DNA of 64,000 bases from Mesostigma viride (lineage: Eukaryota > Streptophyta > Mesostigmatophyceae > Mesostigmatales > Mesostigmataceae): the NCBI GenBank assembly GCA_009746045.1, contig RPFO01000123.1, positions 2,169,005 through 2,233,004 of the forward strand, given 5' to 3'. The notes below the pieces were generated by a model. It saw nothing but the letters and a program-made list of their open reading frames with translations, was not told where the DNA came from and made no database searches. The position numbers and the translations under genes are program-made. Below, piece by piece: positions 1 through 12,372 of the stretch; positions within the stretch are counted from its first letter, which is position 1; each line of letters begins with the position of its first letter.

Positions 1-3000
1 ACGTACATACACCATGCACGCAAGGGGCGGCTGCACACGTACACACACCGCGCACGCAAGGGGCGGCTGCACACACACGTACACACCGCGCACGCAGGGC
101 GGCTGCACACACACGTACAACACCGCGCACGCAAGGGCGGCTGCACACACGTACACACCGCGCACGCAAGGGGCAACTGCACACACATGTACACACACCG
201 CGCACGCGGGGCGGCTGCACACACACGTACACACACCGCGCACGCAAGGGCGGCTGCACACACACGTACATACACCGCGCACGCAAGGGGCAACTGCACA
301 CACATGTACACACACCGCGCACGCAAGGGGCAACTGCACACACACGTACACACACCGCGCACGCGGGGCGGCTGCACACACACGTACTACACCGCGCACG
401 CAAGGGCGGCTGCACACACACGTACATCCACCGCGCACGCAAGGGGCAACTGCACACACATGTACACACACCGCGCACGGGGGCAGCTGCACACACGTAC
501 ACACACCGCGCACGCAAGGGCGGCTGCACACACACGTACATCCACCGCGCACGCAAGGGGCTGCACACACACGTACATACACCGCGCACGCAAGGGGCGG
601 CTGCACACACACGTACACACCGCGCACGCAAGGGGCAACTGCACACACATGTACACACACCGCGCACGCTTGGGGCGGCTGCACACACACGTACTACACC
701 GCGCACGCAAGGGGCGGCTGCACACACACGTACATACACCGCGCACGCAAGGGGCAACTGCACACACATGTACACACACCGCGCACGCGGGGCGGCTGCA
801 CACACGTACACACCGCGCACGCAAGGGGCGGCTGCACACACACGTACATCCACCGCGCACGCAAGGGGCAACTGCACACACATGTACACCACCGCGCACG
901 CAAGGGGCAACTGCACACACACGTACACACCGCGCACGCAAGGGCGGCTGCACACACACGTACATACACCGCGCACGCAAGGGGCCTGCACACACACGTA
1001 CATACACCGCGCACGCAAGGGGGCTGCACACACACGTACACACACCGCGCACGCAAGGGGCGGCTGCACACACACGTACACACCGCGCACGCGGGCGGCT
1101 GCACACACACGTACCTACACCGCGCACGCAAGGGGCGGCTGCACACACACGTACATCCACCGCGCACGCAAGGGGCAACTGCACACACATGTACACACAC
1201 CGCGCACGCGGGCGGCTGCACACACGTACACACACCGCGCACGCAAGGGCGGCTGCACACACACGTACACACACCGCGCACGCAAGGGGCTGCACACACA
1301 CGTACATACACCGCGCACGCAAGGGGGCTGCACACACACGTACACACACCGCGCACGCAAGGGGCACTGCACACACATGTACACACCGCGCACGCGGGCG
1401 GCTGCACACACACGTACTACACCGCGCACGCAAGGGGCGGCTGCACACACACGTACATACACCGCGCACGCAAGGGGCACTGCACACACACGTACATACA
1501 CCGCGCACGCAAGGGGCGGCTGCACACACACGTACATACACCGCGCACGCAAGGGGCAACTGCACACACATGTACACACACCGCGCACGCTTGGGGCGGC
1601 TGCACACACACGTACACACCGCGCACGCAAGGGCGGCTGCACACACACGTACATACACCGCGCACGCAAGGGGCAACTGCACACACACGTACAACACCGC
1701 ACGCAAGGGCGGCTGCACTCACATGTACACACACCGCGCACGCAAGGGCGGCTGCACACACACGTACATACACCATGCACGCAAGGGGCTGCACACACAT
1801 GTACACACACCGCACGCAAGGGGCGGCTGCACACACACGTACACACACCGCGCACGCAAGGGGCTGCACACACGTACAACACCCGCACGCAAGGGGCGGC
1901 TGCACACACACGTACACACACCGCGCACGCAAGGGCGGCTGCACACACACGTACATACACCGCGCACGCAAGGGGCAACGCACTCACATGTACATACACC
2001 ATGCACGCAAGGGGCGGCTGCACACACACGTACACACACCGCACGCAAGGAGGACTCACGCACAGGTACACACACCATGCACGCAAGGTTCGGCTGCACA
2101 CACATGTACATCCACCGCGCACGCAAGGGGCGGCTGCACACACATGTACATACACCATGCACGCAAGGGGCGGCTGCACACACTGTACATCCACCGCGCA
2201 CGCAAGGGGCGAGTGCACACACACGTACACACACCGCGCACGCAAGGGGCGGCTGCACACACACGTACACACACCATGCACGCAATTGCCGGCATGCACA
2301 CACACGTACATCCACCGCGCACGCAAGGGGCAACTGCACACACATGTACACACACCGCGCACGCTTGGGGCAGGCTGCACTCACATGTACACACACCGCG
2401 CACGCAAGGGCCGGCTGCACACACACGTACAACACCGCGCACGCAAGGGGCACTGCACACACACGTACACACACCGCGCACGCAAGGGGCACTGCACACA
2501 CACGTACACACCGCGCACGCTTGGGGCGGCTGCACACACATGTACACACCGCGCACGCAAGGGGCGGCTGCACACACACGTACACCACCGCGCACGCAAG
2601 GGGCAACTGCACACACACGTACACACCGCGCACGCAGGGGCGGCTGCACACACATGTACACACACCGCGCACGCAAGGGGCTGCACACACACGTACATAC
2701 ACCGCGCACGCAAGGGGCAACTGCACACACACGTACATACACCGCGCACGCAAGGGGCGGCTGCACACACACGTACACACACCGCGCACGCAAGGGGCAA
2801 CTGCACACACATGTACACACACCGCGCACGCGGGGCGGCTGCACACACACGTACACACCGCGCACGCAAGGGGCGGCTGCACACACACGTACACACACCG
2901 CGCACGCAAGGGGCGGCTGCACACACACGTACACACCGCGCACGCAAGGGGCGGCTGCACACACACGTACACACACCGCGCACGCAAGGGGCAACTGCAC

Positions 3001-6000
3001 ACACATGTACACACACCGCGCACGCTTGGGGCGGCTGCACACACACGTACACACACCGCGCACGCAAGGGCGGCTGCACACACACGTACATACACCGCGC
3101 ACGCAAGGGGCAACTGCACACACATGTACATACACCGCGCACGCAAGGGGCGGCTGCACACACATGTACACACACCGCGCACGCAAGGGGCAACTGCACA
3201 CACACGTACACACCGCGCACGCTTGGGGCGGCTGCACACACACGTACCTACACCGCGCACGCAAGGGGCGGCTGCACACACACGTACACACCGCGCACGC
3301 AAGGGGGCTGCACACACACGTACACCACCGCGCACGCTTGGGGCGGCTGCACACACACGTACACACACCGCGCACGCAAGGGCGGCTGCACACACACGTA
3401 CATCCACCGCGCACGCAAGGGGCAACTGCACACACATGTACATACACCGCGCACGCAAGGGGCGGCTGCACACACACGTACATACACCGCGCACGCAAGG
3501 GGCAACTGCACACACACGTACATCCACCGCGCACGCAAGGGCGGCTGCACACACACGTACATACACCGCGCACGCAAGGGGCGGCTGCACACACGTACAC
3601 ACCGCGCACGCAAGGGCGACTGCACACACATGTACACCACCGCGCACGCAAGGGCCGGCTGCACACACACGTACACACGCGCACGCAAGGGCCGGCTGCA
3701 CACACACGTACATACACCGCGCACGCAAGGGGCTGCACACACATGTACACACACCGCGCACGCAAGGGGCAACTGCACACACACGTACACACACCGCGCA
3801 CGCTTGGGGCGGCTGCACACACACGTACCTACACCGCGCACGCAAGGGGCGGCTGCACACACACGTACATCCACCGCGCACGCAAGGGGCAACTGCACAC
3901 ACATGTACACACACCGCGCACGCTTGGGGCAGCTGCACTCACATGTACACACACCGCGCACGCAAGGGGCGGCTGCACACACACGTACATCCACCGCGCA
4001 CGCAAGGGGCAACTGCACACACACGTACATCCACCGCGCACGCAAGGGGCGGCTGCACACACACGTACACACACCGCGCACGCAAGGGGCAACTGCACAC
4101 ACATGTACACACACCGCGCACGCTTGGGGCGGCTGCACACACACGTACCTACACCGCGCACGCAAGGGGCGGCTGCACACACACGTACATACACCGCGCA
4201 CGCAAGGGGCAACTGCACACACATGTACATACACCGCGCACGCAAGGGGCAACTGCACACACATGTACACACACCGCGCACGCAAGGGGCAACTGCACAC
4301 ACACGTACACACACCGCGCACGCTTGGGGCGGCTGCACACACACGTAAATACACCGCGCACGCAAGGGGCGGCTGCACACACACGTACATCCACCGCGCA
4401 CGCAAGGGGCAACTGCACACACATGTACACACACCGCGCACGCTTGGGGCAGCTGCACTCACATGTACACACACCGCGCACGCAAGGGCCGGCTGCACAC
4501 ACACGAAAAACCACCGCGCACGCAAGGGGCAACTGCACACACACGTACATACACCGCGCACGCAAGGGGCGGCTGCACACACACGTACACACACCGCGCA
4601 CGCAAGGGGCAACTGCACACACATGTACACACACCGCGCACGCTTGGGGCGGCTGCACACACACGTACCTACACCTTGCACGCAAGGGGCGGCTGCACAC
4701 ACACGTACATACACCGCGCACGCAAGGGGCAACTGCACACACATGTACATACACCGCGCAACCACGGGGCGGCTGCACACACACGTACATACACCGCGCA
4801 CGCAAGGGGCAACTGCACACACATGTACACACACCGCGCACGCTTGGGGCGGCTGCACACACACGTACCTACACCGCGCACGCAAGGGGCGGCTGCACAC
4901 ACACGTACATACACCGCGCACGCAAGGGGCAACTGCACACACATGTACATACACCGCGCAACCACGGGGCGGCTGCACACACACGTACACACACCGCGCA
5001 CGCAAGGGGCAGCTGCACACACACGTACATACACCATGCACGCAAGGGGCTGCACACACACTTACACACACCTTGCACGCAAGGGCCGGCATGCACACAC
5101 ACTGGCATACACCGCGCACGCAAGGGGCGGCTGCACACACGTACATACACCGCGCACGCAAGGGGCGAGTGCACACACACGTACACACACCGCGCACGCA
5201 ATTAAGGGACGGCTGCACACACACGTACATACACCGCGCACGCAAGGGGCAACGGCACTCACATGTACATACACCATGCACGCAAGGGGCGGCTGCACAC
5301 ACACGTACACACACCATGCACGCAAGGAGCGACTTCACGCACAGGTACACACACCATGCACGCAAGGTTCGGCTGCACACACATGTACATCCACCGCGCA
5401 CGCAAGGGGCGGCTGCACACACATGTACATACACCATGCACGCAAGGGGCGGCTGCACACACCTGTACATCCACCGCGCACGCAAGGGGCGAGTGCACAC
5501 ACACGTACACACACCGCGCACGCAAGGGGCGGCTGCACACACACGTACACACACCATGCACGCAAGGGCCGGCATGCACACACAGTATACACACACCGCG
5601 CACGCAAGGGGCGGCTGCACACACACGTACATACACTGCGCACGCAAGGGGCTGCTGCACACACACTTACACTCACCATGCACGCAAGGGGCGGCTGCAC
5701 ACACACGTACATACACCGCGCACGCAAGGGACGGCTGCACACACACGTACATACACCGCGCACGCAAGGGGCAACTGCCCGCACATGTACATCCACCGCG
5801 CACGCAATTAAGGGACGGCTGCACACACACGTACATACACCGCGCACGCAAGGGGCAACGGCACTCACATGGACATACACCATGCACGCAAGGGGCGGCT
5901 GCACACACACGTACATACACCGCGCACGCAAGGGGCTGCTGCACACACACTTACACACACAATGCACGCAATTAGGGGCGACGGCACTCACATGTACATA

Positions 6001-8489
6001 CTCTTGGGCGGCTGCACTCACATGTACATACACCGCGCATGCAAGGGGCAACTGCACACACACGTACACACACCATGCACGCAAGGGCCGGCATGCACAC
6101 ACACGTACATACACTGCGCACGCAAGGGGCAACTGCACACACACGTACACACACCATGCACGGAAGGGACGGCTGCACTCACATGTACACACACCATGCA
6201 CGCAAGGGCCGGCTGCACACACACGTACATACACCATGCACGCAAGGGGCTGCACACACACTTACACACCACCTTGCACGCAAGGGCCGGCATGCACACA
6301 CACTGGCATACACCGCGCACGCAAGGGGCGGCTGCACACACGTACATACACCGCGCACGCAAGGGGCGAGTGCACACACACGTACACACACCGCGCACGC
6401 AATTAAGGGACGGCTGCACACACACGTACATACACCGCGCACGCAAGGGGCAACGGCACTCACATGTACATCCACCATGCACGCAAGGGGCGGCTGCACA
6501 CACACGTACACACACCATGCACGCAAGGACAAGGATTCACACACATGTACACACACAAAGCACGCAAGGGGCTGCTGCACACACACGTACATACACCGCG
6601 CACGCAAGGGGCGGCTGCACTCACATGTACACACACCACGCACGCAAGGGGCGGCTGCACACACACGTACATACACTGCGCACGCACGGGGCGACTGCAC
6701 ACACATGTACATAAACCATGCACGCAAGGGGCGGCTGCACACACATGTACATACACCGCGCACGCAAGGGGCGAGTGCAAACACATGTACATACACCGCG
6801 CACGCAAGGACAAGGATGCACACACATGTACATACACCGCGCACGCAAGGGGCGGCTGCACACACACGTACATACACCGCGCACGCAAGGGGCGAGTGCG
6901 CACACACGTACATACACCGCGCACGCAAGGGGCGGCTGCACACACACGTACATACACCGCGCACGCACGGGGCCAGTGCAAGCACATGTACATACACCAT
7001 GCACGCAAGGGGCGGCTGCACACACATGTACATACACCGCGCACGCAAGGGGCGAGTGCAAACACATGTACATACACCGCGCACGCAAGGGGCAACTGCC
7101 CGCACATGTACATCCACCGCACACGCAAGGGGCGGCTGCACACACATGTACATACACCGCGCACGCAAGGGGCGGCTGCACACACACGTACATACACCGC
7201 GCACGCAAGGGGCGAGTGCGCACACACGTACATACACCGCGCACGCAAGGGGGGCTGCACACACACGTACATACACCGCGCACGCAAGGGGCCAGTGCAA
7301 GCACATGTACATACACCATGCACGCAAGGGCCGGCATGCACAGAAACGTACATACACCGCGCACGCAAGGGGCTGCTGCACACACACGTACACACACCAT
7401 GCACGCACGGGGCGGCTGCACACACACGTACATCCACTGCGCACGCACGGGGCCGGCGACTGCACACACATGTACATAAACCATGCACGCAAGGGGCGGC
7501 TGCACACACATGTACATCCACCGCGCACGCAAGGGGCGAGTGCAAACACATGTACATACACCGCGCACGCAAGGACAAGGATGCACACACATGTACATAC
7601 ACCGCGCACGCAAGGGGCGGCTGCACACGCACGTACATACACCGCGCACGCAAGGGGCGGCTGCACACACACGTACATACACCGCGCACGCACGGGGCCA
7701 GTGCAAGCACATGTACATACACCATGCACGCAAGGGGCGGCTGCACACACATGTACATACACCGCGCACGCAAGGGGCGAGTGCAAACACATGTACATAC
7801 ACCGCGCACGCAAGGGGCAACTGCCCGCACATGTACATCCACCGCGCACGCAAGGGGCGGCTGCACACACATGTACACACACCATGCACGCAAGGACAAG
7901 GATGCACACACATGTACACACACCATGCACGCAAGGGGCGGCTGCACACACACGTACACACACCGCGCACGCAAGGGGCGAGTGCAAACACATGTACATA
8001 CACCATGCACGCAAGGACAAGGATGCACACACATGTACACACACCATGCACGCAAGGGGCGGCTGCACACACACGTACATACACAATGCACGGTTGGGGC
8101 GACGGCACTCACATGTACATACACCATGCACGCAAGGACAAGGATGCACACACATGTACATACACCGCGCACGCAAGGGGCGGCTGCACACACACGTACA
8201 TACACCGCGCACGCAAGGGGCGAGTGCGCACACACGTACATCCACCGCGCACGCAAGGGGCGGCTGCACACACACGTACATACACCGCGCACGCAATGGG
8301 CGAGTGCAAACACATGTACATACACCGCGCACGCAAGGGGCGGCTGCACACACACGTACACACACCATGCACGCAAGGGCCGGCATGCACACACACGTAC
8401 ATACACCGCGCACGCAAGGGGCGGCTGCACAGAAACGTACACACACCGCGCACGCAAGGGCCGGCTGCACACACATGTACATACACCTT
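1..8489. repeat. 40-bp minisatellite array, about 210 units
   Basis: The unit reads CGCGCACGCA, AGGGGC, then GGCTG or AACTG, then CACACACACGTACATACAC, about 40 bp in all. It repeats head to tail from the first base, so the array continues left of the window. Variant units carry CTTGGGG, ATGCACGCA, GACAAGGATG, GAGTGCAAAC or ATTAAGGGACGG. Units are often 1-6 bp short up to about 3.7 kb and almost exactly 40 bp from 3.8 to 5.0 kb. The repeat lacks stop codons on both strands, so long reading frames of TPRTQG/AAAHTRT-type or CVRGVCTCVC-type repeats appear in every frame. I regard these as non-coding: 40 is not a multiple of 3, indels do not preserve frame, and no codon bias is visible. Confidence 0.95.
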
Positions 8490-8660
8490 GCACGTACAAC
8501 ACACAACACACACACACAACAAAAAATTATATACACACACACACGCACACGCACACGCACACGCACACGCACACGCACACGCACACGCACACGCACACGC
8601 ACAACACACACAACACACACAACACACACACGCACACGTGAACAACACACACACACAACA
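8490..8660. repeat. CA-rich microsatellite with an (ACACGC)n core
   Basis: The minisatellite decays into ACACAACACACAAC-type sequence. A clean hexanucleotide run of alternating CACACG and ACGCAC follows at about 8536-8602, then ACAAC-rich simple sequence to about 8660. It marks the right edge of the array. Confidence 0.9.
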
Positions 8661-8768
8661 ATTATAATATTAGTGTAGTATATCAAACAAAATAGTAATA
8701 AAGTATTTGCAAGCGTACTTCGTGTGAATTATGTGTAGACGAGAATAGAAGCTAAACAAAACTCTAAT

Positions 8769-8836
8769 GGAGAAAGAGGGATTCGAACCCTTGGGAAAGT
8801 TACCCCATACATAGCATTCCACTCGGACATTTCTCC
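8769..8836 (-). pseudogene. Truncated organelle-like tRNA-Ser (trnS-GGA type)
   Basis: On the minus strand the segment starts GGAGAAATGTCCGAGTGG and ends AAGGGTTCGAATCCC followed by TTTCTCC. The 7-bp acceptor stem (GGAGAAA/TTTCTCC) and the T-arm with GGTTCGAATCCC are intact, and TGCTATGTA resembles the 3' side of a plastid trnS anticodon arm. The element is only 68 nt, against about 85-90 for a class II tRNA-Ser. The D-loop end and the 5' half of the anticodon arm are missing, as if lost between short direct repeats. It is probably a nuclear insertion of plastid or mitochondrial DNA, or a decayed nuclear tRNA-Ser, and is unlikely to decode. Confidence 0.6.
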
Positions 8837-8872
8837 GAAAAAAAGGTCACGTAAGCTAAGGGTGGAGAGTTA

Positions 8873-8928
8873 AGGGTGTAGGTTGTAGGATGTATGGTGT
8901 AGGGTGTAGGGTGTAGGGTGTAGGGTGT
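8873..8928. repeat. Heptamer repeat GGTGTAG (TGTAGGG), telomere-like
   Basis: About eight heptamers, four of them perfect, with flanking variants GGTTGTAG and GGATGTATG. The unit differs by one base from the plant-type telomere repeat TTTAGGG. It lies just inside the minisatellite, which is compatible with a subtelomeric or interstitial relic but does not prove it. Confidence 0.7.
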
Positions 8929-9270
8929 CTTGAGCTTTCTTTTTTGAGATCAATAGAGTCCCCTTCCATGATCATGTGCGTGATCTGGTTATGATTTTCA
9001 TCTATGGCGTGTGTGGCCACATCGTGTATTTACAACTTTCTAGCCATGGATAACTAGGTAACCATAAATTGGTTACCATGATAACTAGGTAAAAACGTGT
9101 TGGTTTCAGAATACATGTGATCGCTGCATTGTCATCTACAATGTACAAATCAATCACGGATTTCGGGGCTACGGATTTCGGGGCTAAGTTTTTGTGGGTA
9201 GAGATTGGCAAGGGTGTCTTTATCTTGCCACTTGGTCACTTGGTGTGCATTACGTCTGTTCTTGCGTTGG

Positions 9271-9580
9271 AGTCAAAAAACTGTCCGTGTGTGGTGGTGG
9301 ACTTTTCCTCACGGGCAGTCGCCATATGTCATACAAGCACTTGTTCGGCGTACCACTAGCTCATGTATGTCACCATTGTAATTTTGCGTTGTAACAGCAT
9401 TTCTCGGAGCCAACGGCCGTTGGACTCAAAAAACTGACCGTGTGTGGTGGTGGACTTTTCCTCACGGGCAGTCGCCATATGTCATACAAGCACTTGTTCG
9501 GCGTACCACTAGCTCGTGGATGTCACCATTGTAATTTTGAGTTGTAACAGCATTTCTCGGAGCCAACGGCCGTTGGACTT
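9271..9580. repeat. Two tandem copies of a 153-bp unit
   Basis: Copy 1 begins near 9271 and copy 2 at 9424, with the beginning of a third at about 9577. The shared stretch runs from AGTCAAAAAACTG through the GTGTGTGGTGGTGGAC segment, the CATATGTCATACAAG segment and TTCTCGGAG to a 14-bp palindrome. The two copies differ at only a few positions. The short frames across it look incidental. Confidence 0.85.
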
Positions 9581-10392
9581 CGAAAAACTGATAGCCTTGT
9601 CTGAAGGTGTGTGCGTGAATGGCACATGTGCATCGTCGGGGGGAGTTTTCTCAAGAGCCACATGTGGTAGTGTAAGGTGGGCATGCTTAGTGCGTACGGG
9701 TGGGAGGGACAAGAGGTGCAGAAGTTGACGGCTTTTGACCTTGGGAAATGACACGGCACACATAAGACAACAAAGTGATAATTTTAATGTCTTTACTGGT
9801 GTACTGTCAATTTCTCCGAGCCAACGGCCGTTGGACTCTCGAAACTCTCCTGTCTACAAAGTGTGTGCGTGCGATGGCACTTGTTCCATGTGCCGGGGGG
9901 GGGTGAGAAATCTGTCGTTCATTAATTTGTGCCTCGTCGGGGTGGGCATGCATGAATTTGTGCCTCGTCGGGGTGGACATGCATGAAAGCATTTTCATTG
10001 GTACTCGGGGTTCAATATTTTTGTCTTGCTGTTGAAACGTCGACGTGCTCTTCTCCTGCTCTTTTTTTTTCCTACTCAACGGCCGTTGGTGCTTTTAAAC
10101 TTGCCCAGCGTTATGACTAGGATGCCCTTCTTTACTGCTAGCCACCGCCCCTTGTGTACAATGCTAGAATTAGGCCGGGGTAATGGTACACGTCCACCGC
10201 GTCCCCAGTGCAAGGTTCGTGAATGCGCTGGTTCGTAAAAAATTCGGCACTTGGAAGGTTCGAACACCTGACCCCACTTTCGTTATTTCAACATGCCCTG
10301 AACGAAAAAGCTGCGTAAAGGATACATTAACCGTTCCCTGTTATTCTTGATTATTATTGCGATATCATGGACGTACACACGCGGTTGGTGGT

Positions 10393-10512
10393 CCGTACTT
10401 GCCAACTGCACTTGCAAACTGACTGACTGACTGCCTCCGTTACGCACTTGCGTGTGTTTCCGTACTTGCCAACTGAACTTGCAAACTGACTGAATGACTG
10501 CCTCCGTTACGA
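10393..10512. repeat. Direct repeat of about 53 bp, 67 bp apart
   Basis: The segment beginning CCGTACTTGCCAACTG and ending in CTGCCTCCGTTACG occurs at 10393-10445 and again at 10460-10512, with two or three substitutions. The spacer is TTGCGTGTGTTT-like. No coding role is visible. Confidence 0.8.
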
Positions 10513-10616
10513 CTAACAAGTGAACGACGAGTGAGCTACTAAAGTTTTGTTCAGTTCATTGTGTCTATATGTACATAGCCGTTTCTTCAAAACCGTTGCG
10601 TGGATACCTTGATTCT

Positions 10617-10702
10617 GGGTTCGCTGATACTTGTTTCCCATTTTAAATCTCCCGTCCATAATTGGATACATGTAATGTAGGAGGATACCCACTTGCCCGA
10701 AA
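10617..10702 (+). mobile_element. Diverged remnant of the second-LINE 3' tail
   Basis: The stretch with TTCGCTGATACTTG, TCTCCCGTCCATAATTGG and ATACCCACTTGCCCGAAA matches, with substitutions and small gaps, the 3' end of the LINE at 43213-44726 and its partial copy at 46279-46352. It is shorter and more diverged, so older. Confidence 0.5.
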
Positions 10703-11620
10703 TCCGCGTAACGGGTGATTAGTACTGCTGTAAGCGGAACCACAGACAAATCTGTCTAACGGGCTAACATTATTGTCCTTCATGTACTGGTTTTTGCACG
10801 CAGGACGCCATTCGCAACACCGCCTGACGGAGTCGGATGGACCGGACGTGCGTGAGGCTGCTGTTCACAGTCGTGAAGTTGGCAGACATTAATATCAACA
10901 CGGTCACGAGAATTCGTCCAGAGAATAATTGATGCTTGTGACGTGCTCGACGGCTGCGATGACCGAGATGATGCGTGTAGTGCACAGCGTCCGAGACGTC
11001 GCGACACCCGTGGCTGTCCTGTTGATGCGAACGCACGGTGACGAGACGGAGCCCATTATATAGGTGGATTACAAGTTAGAACGGCCCTCGCGGTTGCACT
11101 GTTTAATCGCGAACGTGGATTTTGCGGAGCCGACGGCCGTTGGGGATTGGAAATCTGATGATATCGGGGCTGCGCACGACATCGAGGAACTGGGGATCGA
11201 CGTAGGTCTACAGGCTCACTTGTCCGTCAACATGTATGGCCTCGCTTGACTGTCATCATCTTGACATGTACATAACTAGTTCATATACCATGCATTTGAC
11301 ACTGCCTGCACGTGGATTTTCCAGACATACATTGAGGGTAATTATAACTCGAAAGCACTACGTACGATTGAGACGTCCGGTCGTAGAGCAGATGCACTGG
11401 AGCTTTCTGATCTTCCAATTGATGGGTCTGTAATTATGTAAGATATTCAGATATCGCGATGACTCGAGCATCGATGCATGGAATGTAATAATGTATTTCA
11501 TTCAATTATACATCCAATTTAACTCCGCAATTGAGGGGCACACATGTCCATCAGCCCGAGACAACATTTCCCAAGTAATTTTCGATTAGTGATTTAGTGT
11601 GGGCCTTCCCCACAGATCTC

Positions 11621-11866
11621 GAATGATTTATCTAGTACCACATCCGACAGGCTTGCATCACTCCCCGGAAAGGAGAACCTTTGCGGATGACTGTAGGTGT
11701 CAGTTGGCGATGCCCTAGATCCGGAGACGTCCGTCCTATAGTCAGCAAAAGTGGTGCGAGAGGTCCCCAGTTCGATTCCGGCCTGGATTCATTTGCAGAT
11801 CCCGTTTTCCGCGGACCGGCACTAAACGCAAATGGTTTTCACCTTTGCGGCGTGCCAAATCAGAAT
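11621..11866 (+). mobile_element. SINE-like element, copy 1 (tRNA-like Pol III boxes)
   Basis: It shares about 240 bp with the element at 36550-36843, from GATTTATCTAG through TCCCCGGAAAGGAGAA and GACGTCCGTCCTATAGTCAG to GCCAAATCAGAAT. Inside are an A-box-like TATAGTCAGC and, about 30 bp on, a B-box-like AGTTCGATTCC, as in tRNA-derived SINEs. No reading frame is shared between the copies. This copy lacks the terminal hairpin of copy 2 and no TSD was found. Confidence 0.6.
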
Positions 11867-12087
11867 AGTTGTCTCACGATCGCAGCAATGGTGCTCACCA
11901 CTAGACACTCCCGGCCAGTTAGGCTCGAAACACACGCCCTGATCAAGCAAGCTGTTTCCGGCCCCACCGTCTAGATCATCTAGTCGCTCTACACGTAAGC
12001 CAGCCATAATTTCAATGCACAAGGATACACATTTCCATCACCATTCATCTTCATCATCCTGAACGACTCGAACACGCGGACAAGATA

Positions 12088-12157
12088 ACGGCAGGCTCGA
12101 GCTACCATGGTCCGGATTCTCCCGATTTCTGGCCTGCACTGGTTGTCTCCTTGACAT
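12088..12157 (+). repeat. Short dispersed repeat shared with 55213-55285
   Basis: The segment GCAGGCTCGAGCTACCATGG, a variant of CGGATTCTC, then CGATTTCTGGCCTGC and TGTCTCCTTGA occurs here and at 55213-55285, with a few substitutions and a small insertion. Its right end served as the target of the tail element at 12158. Confidence 0.7.
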
Positions 12158-12362
12158 TGAATTGAATTGAATTGAATTGTAACATAACTCCGTTGGGAGT
12201 ATATGTAGCACATAGCCCAGAGAAGGGGCATATGGCCTATCATACATTCTAAGCTACTTCCTGCAAGGGTGGGAATGTAAACAACACTTGCTCTAGGTGC
12301 ACTAGGGCACCTGCAACACCCAGAGTTTCAGGCAACACCCAGCTAAGGGGAGCCTGTCATAG
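12158..12362 (-). mobile_element. Tail-only non-LTR insertion (205 bp) with 10-bp TSD
   Basis: TSD TCCTTGACAT lies at 12148-12157 and 12363-12372. On the minus strand the insert is the 3' untranslated region of the ORF1-type LINE family: GGTGCACCTAGAGCAAG-like sequence, then TACATTCCCACCCTTGC, then the GGGCTATGTGCTACATA block, the stem-loop ACTCC-CAAC-GGAGT (12187-12200) and a terminal (AATTC)n run. It carries no coding sequence and is a severely 5'-truncated LINE or a LINE-tailed SINE. Confidence 0.8.
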
Positions 12363-12372
12363 TCCTTGACAT

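Larger units (their letters stand above)
9410..11143. repeat. Dispersed 14-bp palindrome CCAACGGCCGTTGG, five sites
   Basis: Perfect copies lie at 9410-9423, 9563-9576 and 9821-9834. Near-copies lie at 10076-10089 (T first) and 11130-11143 (CCGACGG). Most are preceded by CTCGGAG, CTCCGAG or GCGGAG. Each full site contains CAACGG on both strands, the core recognised by plant R2R3/3R MYB proteins. The first two belong to the 153-bp duplication; the others are embedded in otherwise different sequence. No gene is recognised next to them. Confidence 0.7.
9840..11620. other. Intergenic, no gene recognised
   Basis: Apart from the palindromes, the 67-bp-spaced repeat and the tail remnant listed separately, I see no protein with recognisable domains and no convincing exon. 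Short frames of 60-90 codons occur on both strands but overlap each other and have no family resemblance. Confidence 0.5.

Noticed and set aside
1-8489. CRISPR array
   Set aside because: There are no unique spacers between repeats. Units are contiguous near-copies, and the rest of the window is eukaryotic.
14-8678. Dozens of long frames (up to about 1,700 codons) on both strands of the minisatellite as protein genes
   Set aside because: The 40-bp unit has no stop codon in any frame, frames on both strands are open together, and indels between units do not preserve frame.
11690-11800. Functional tRNA gene within the SINE-like element
   Set aside because: The A and B boxes are tRNA-like, but the T-stem does not pair and no proper acceptor or anticodon stem can be formed.
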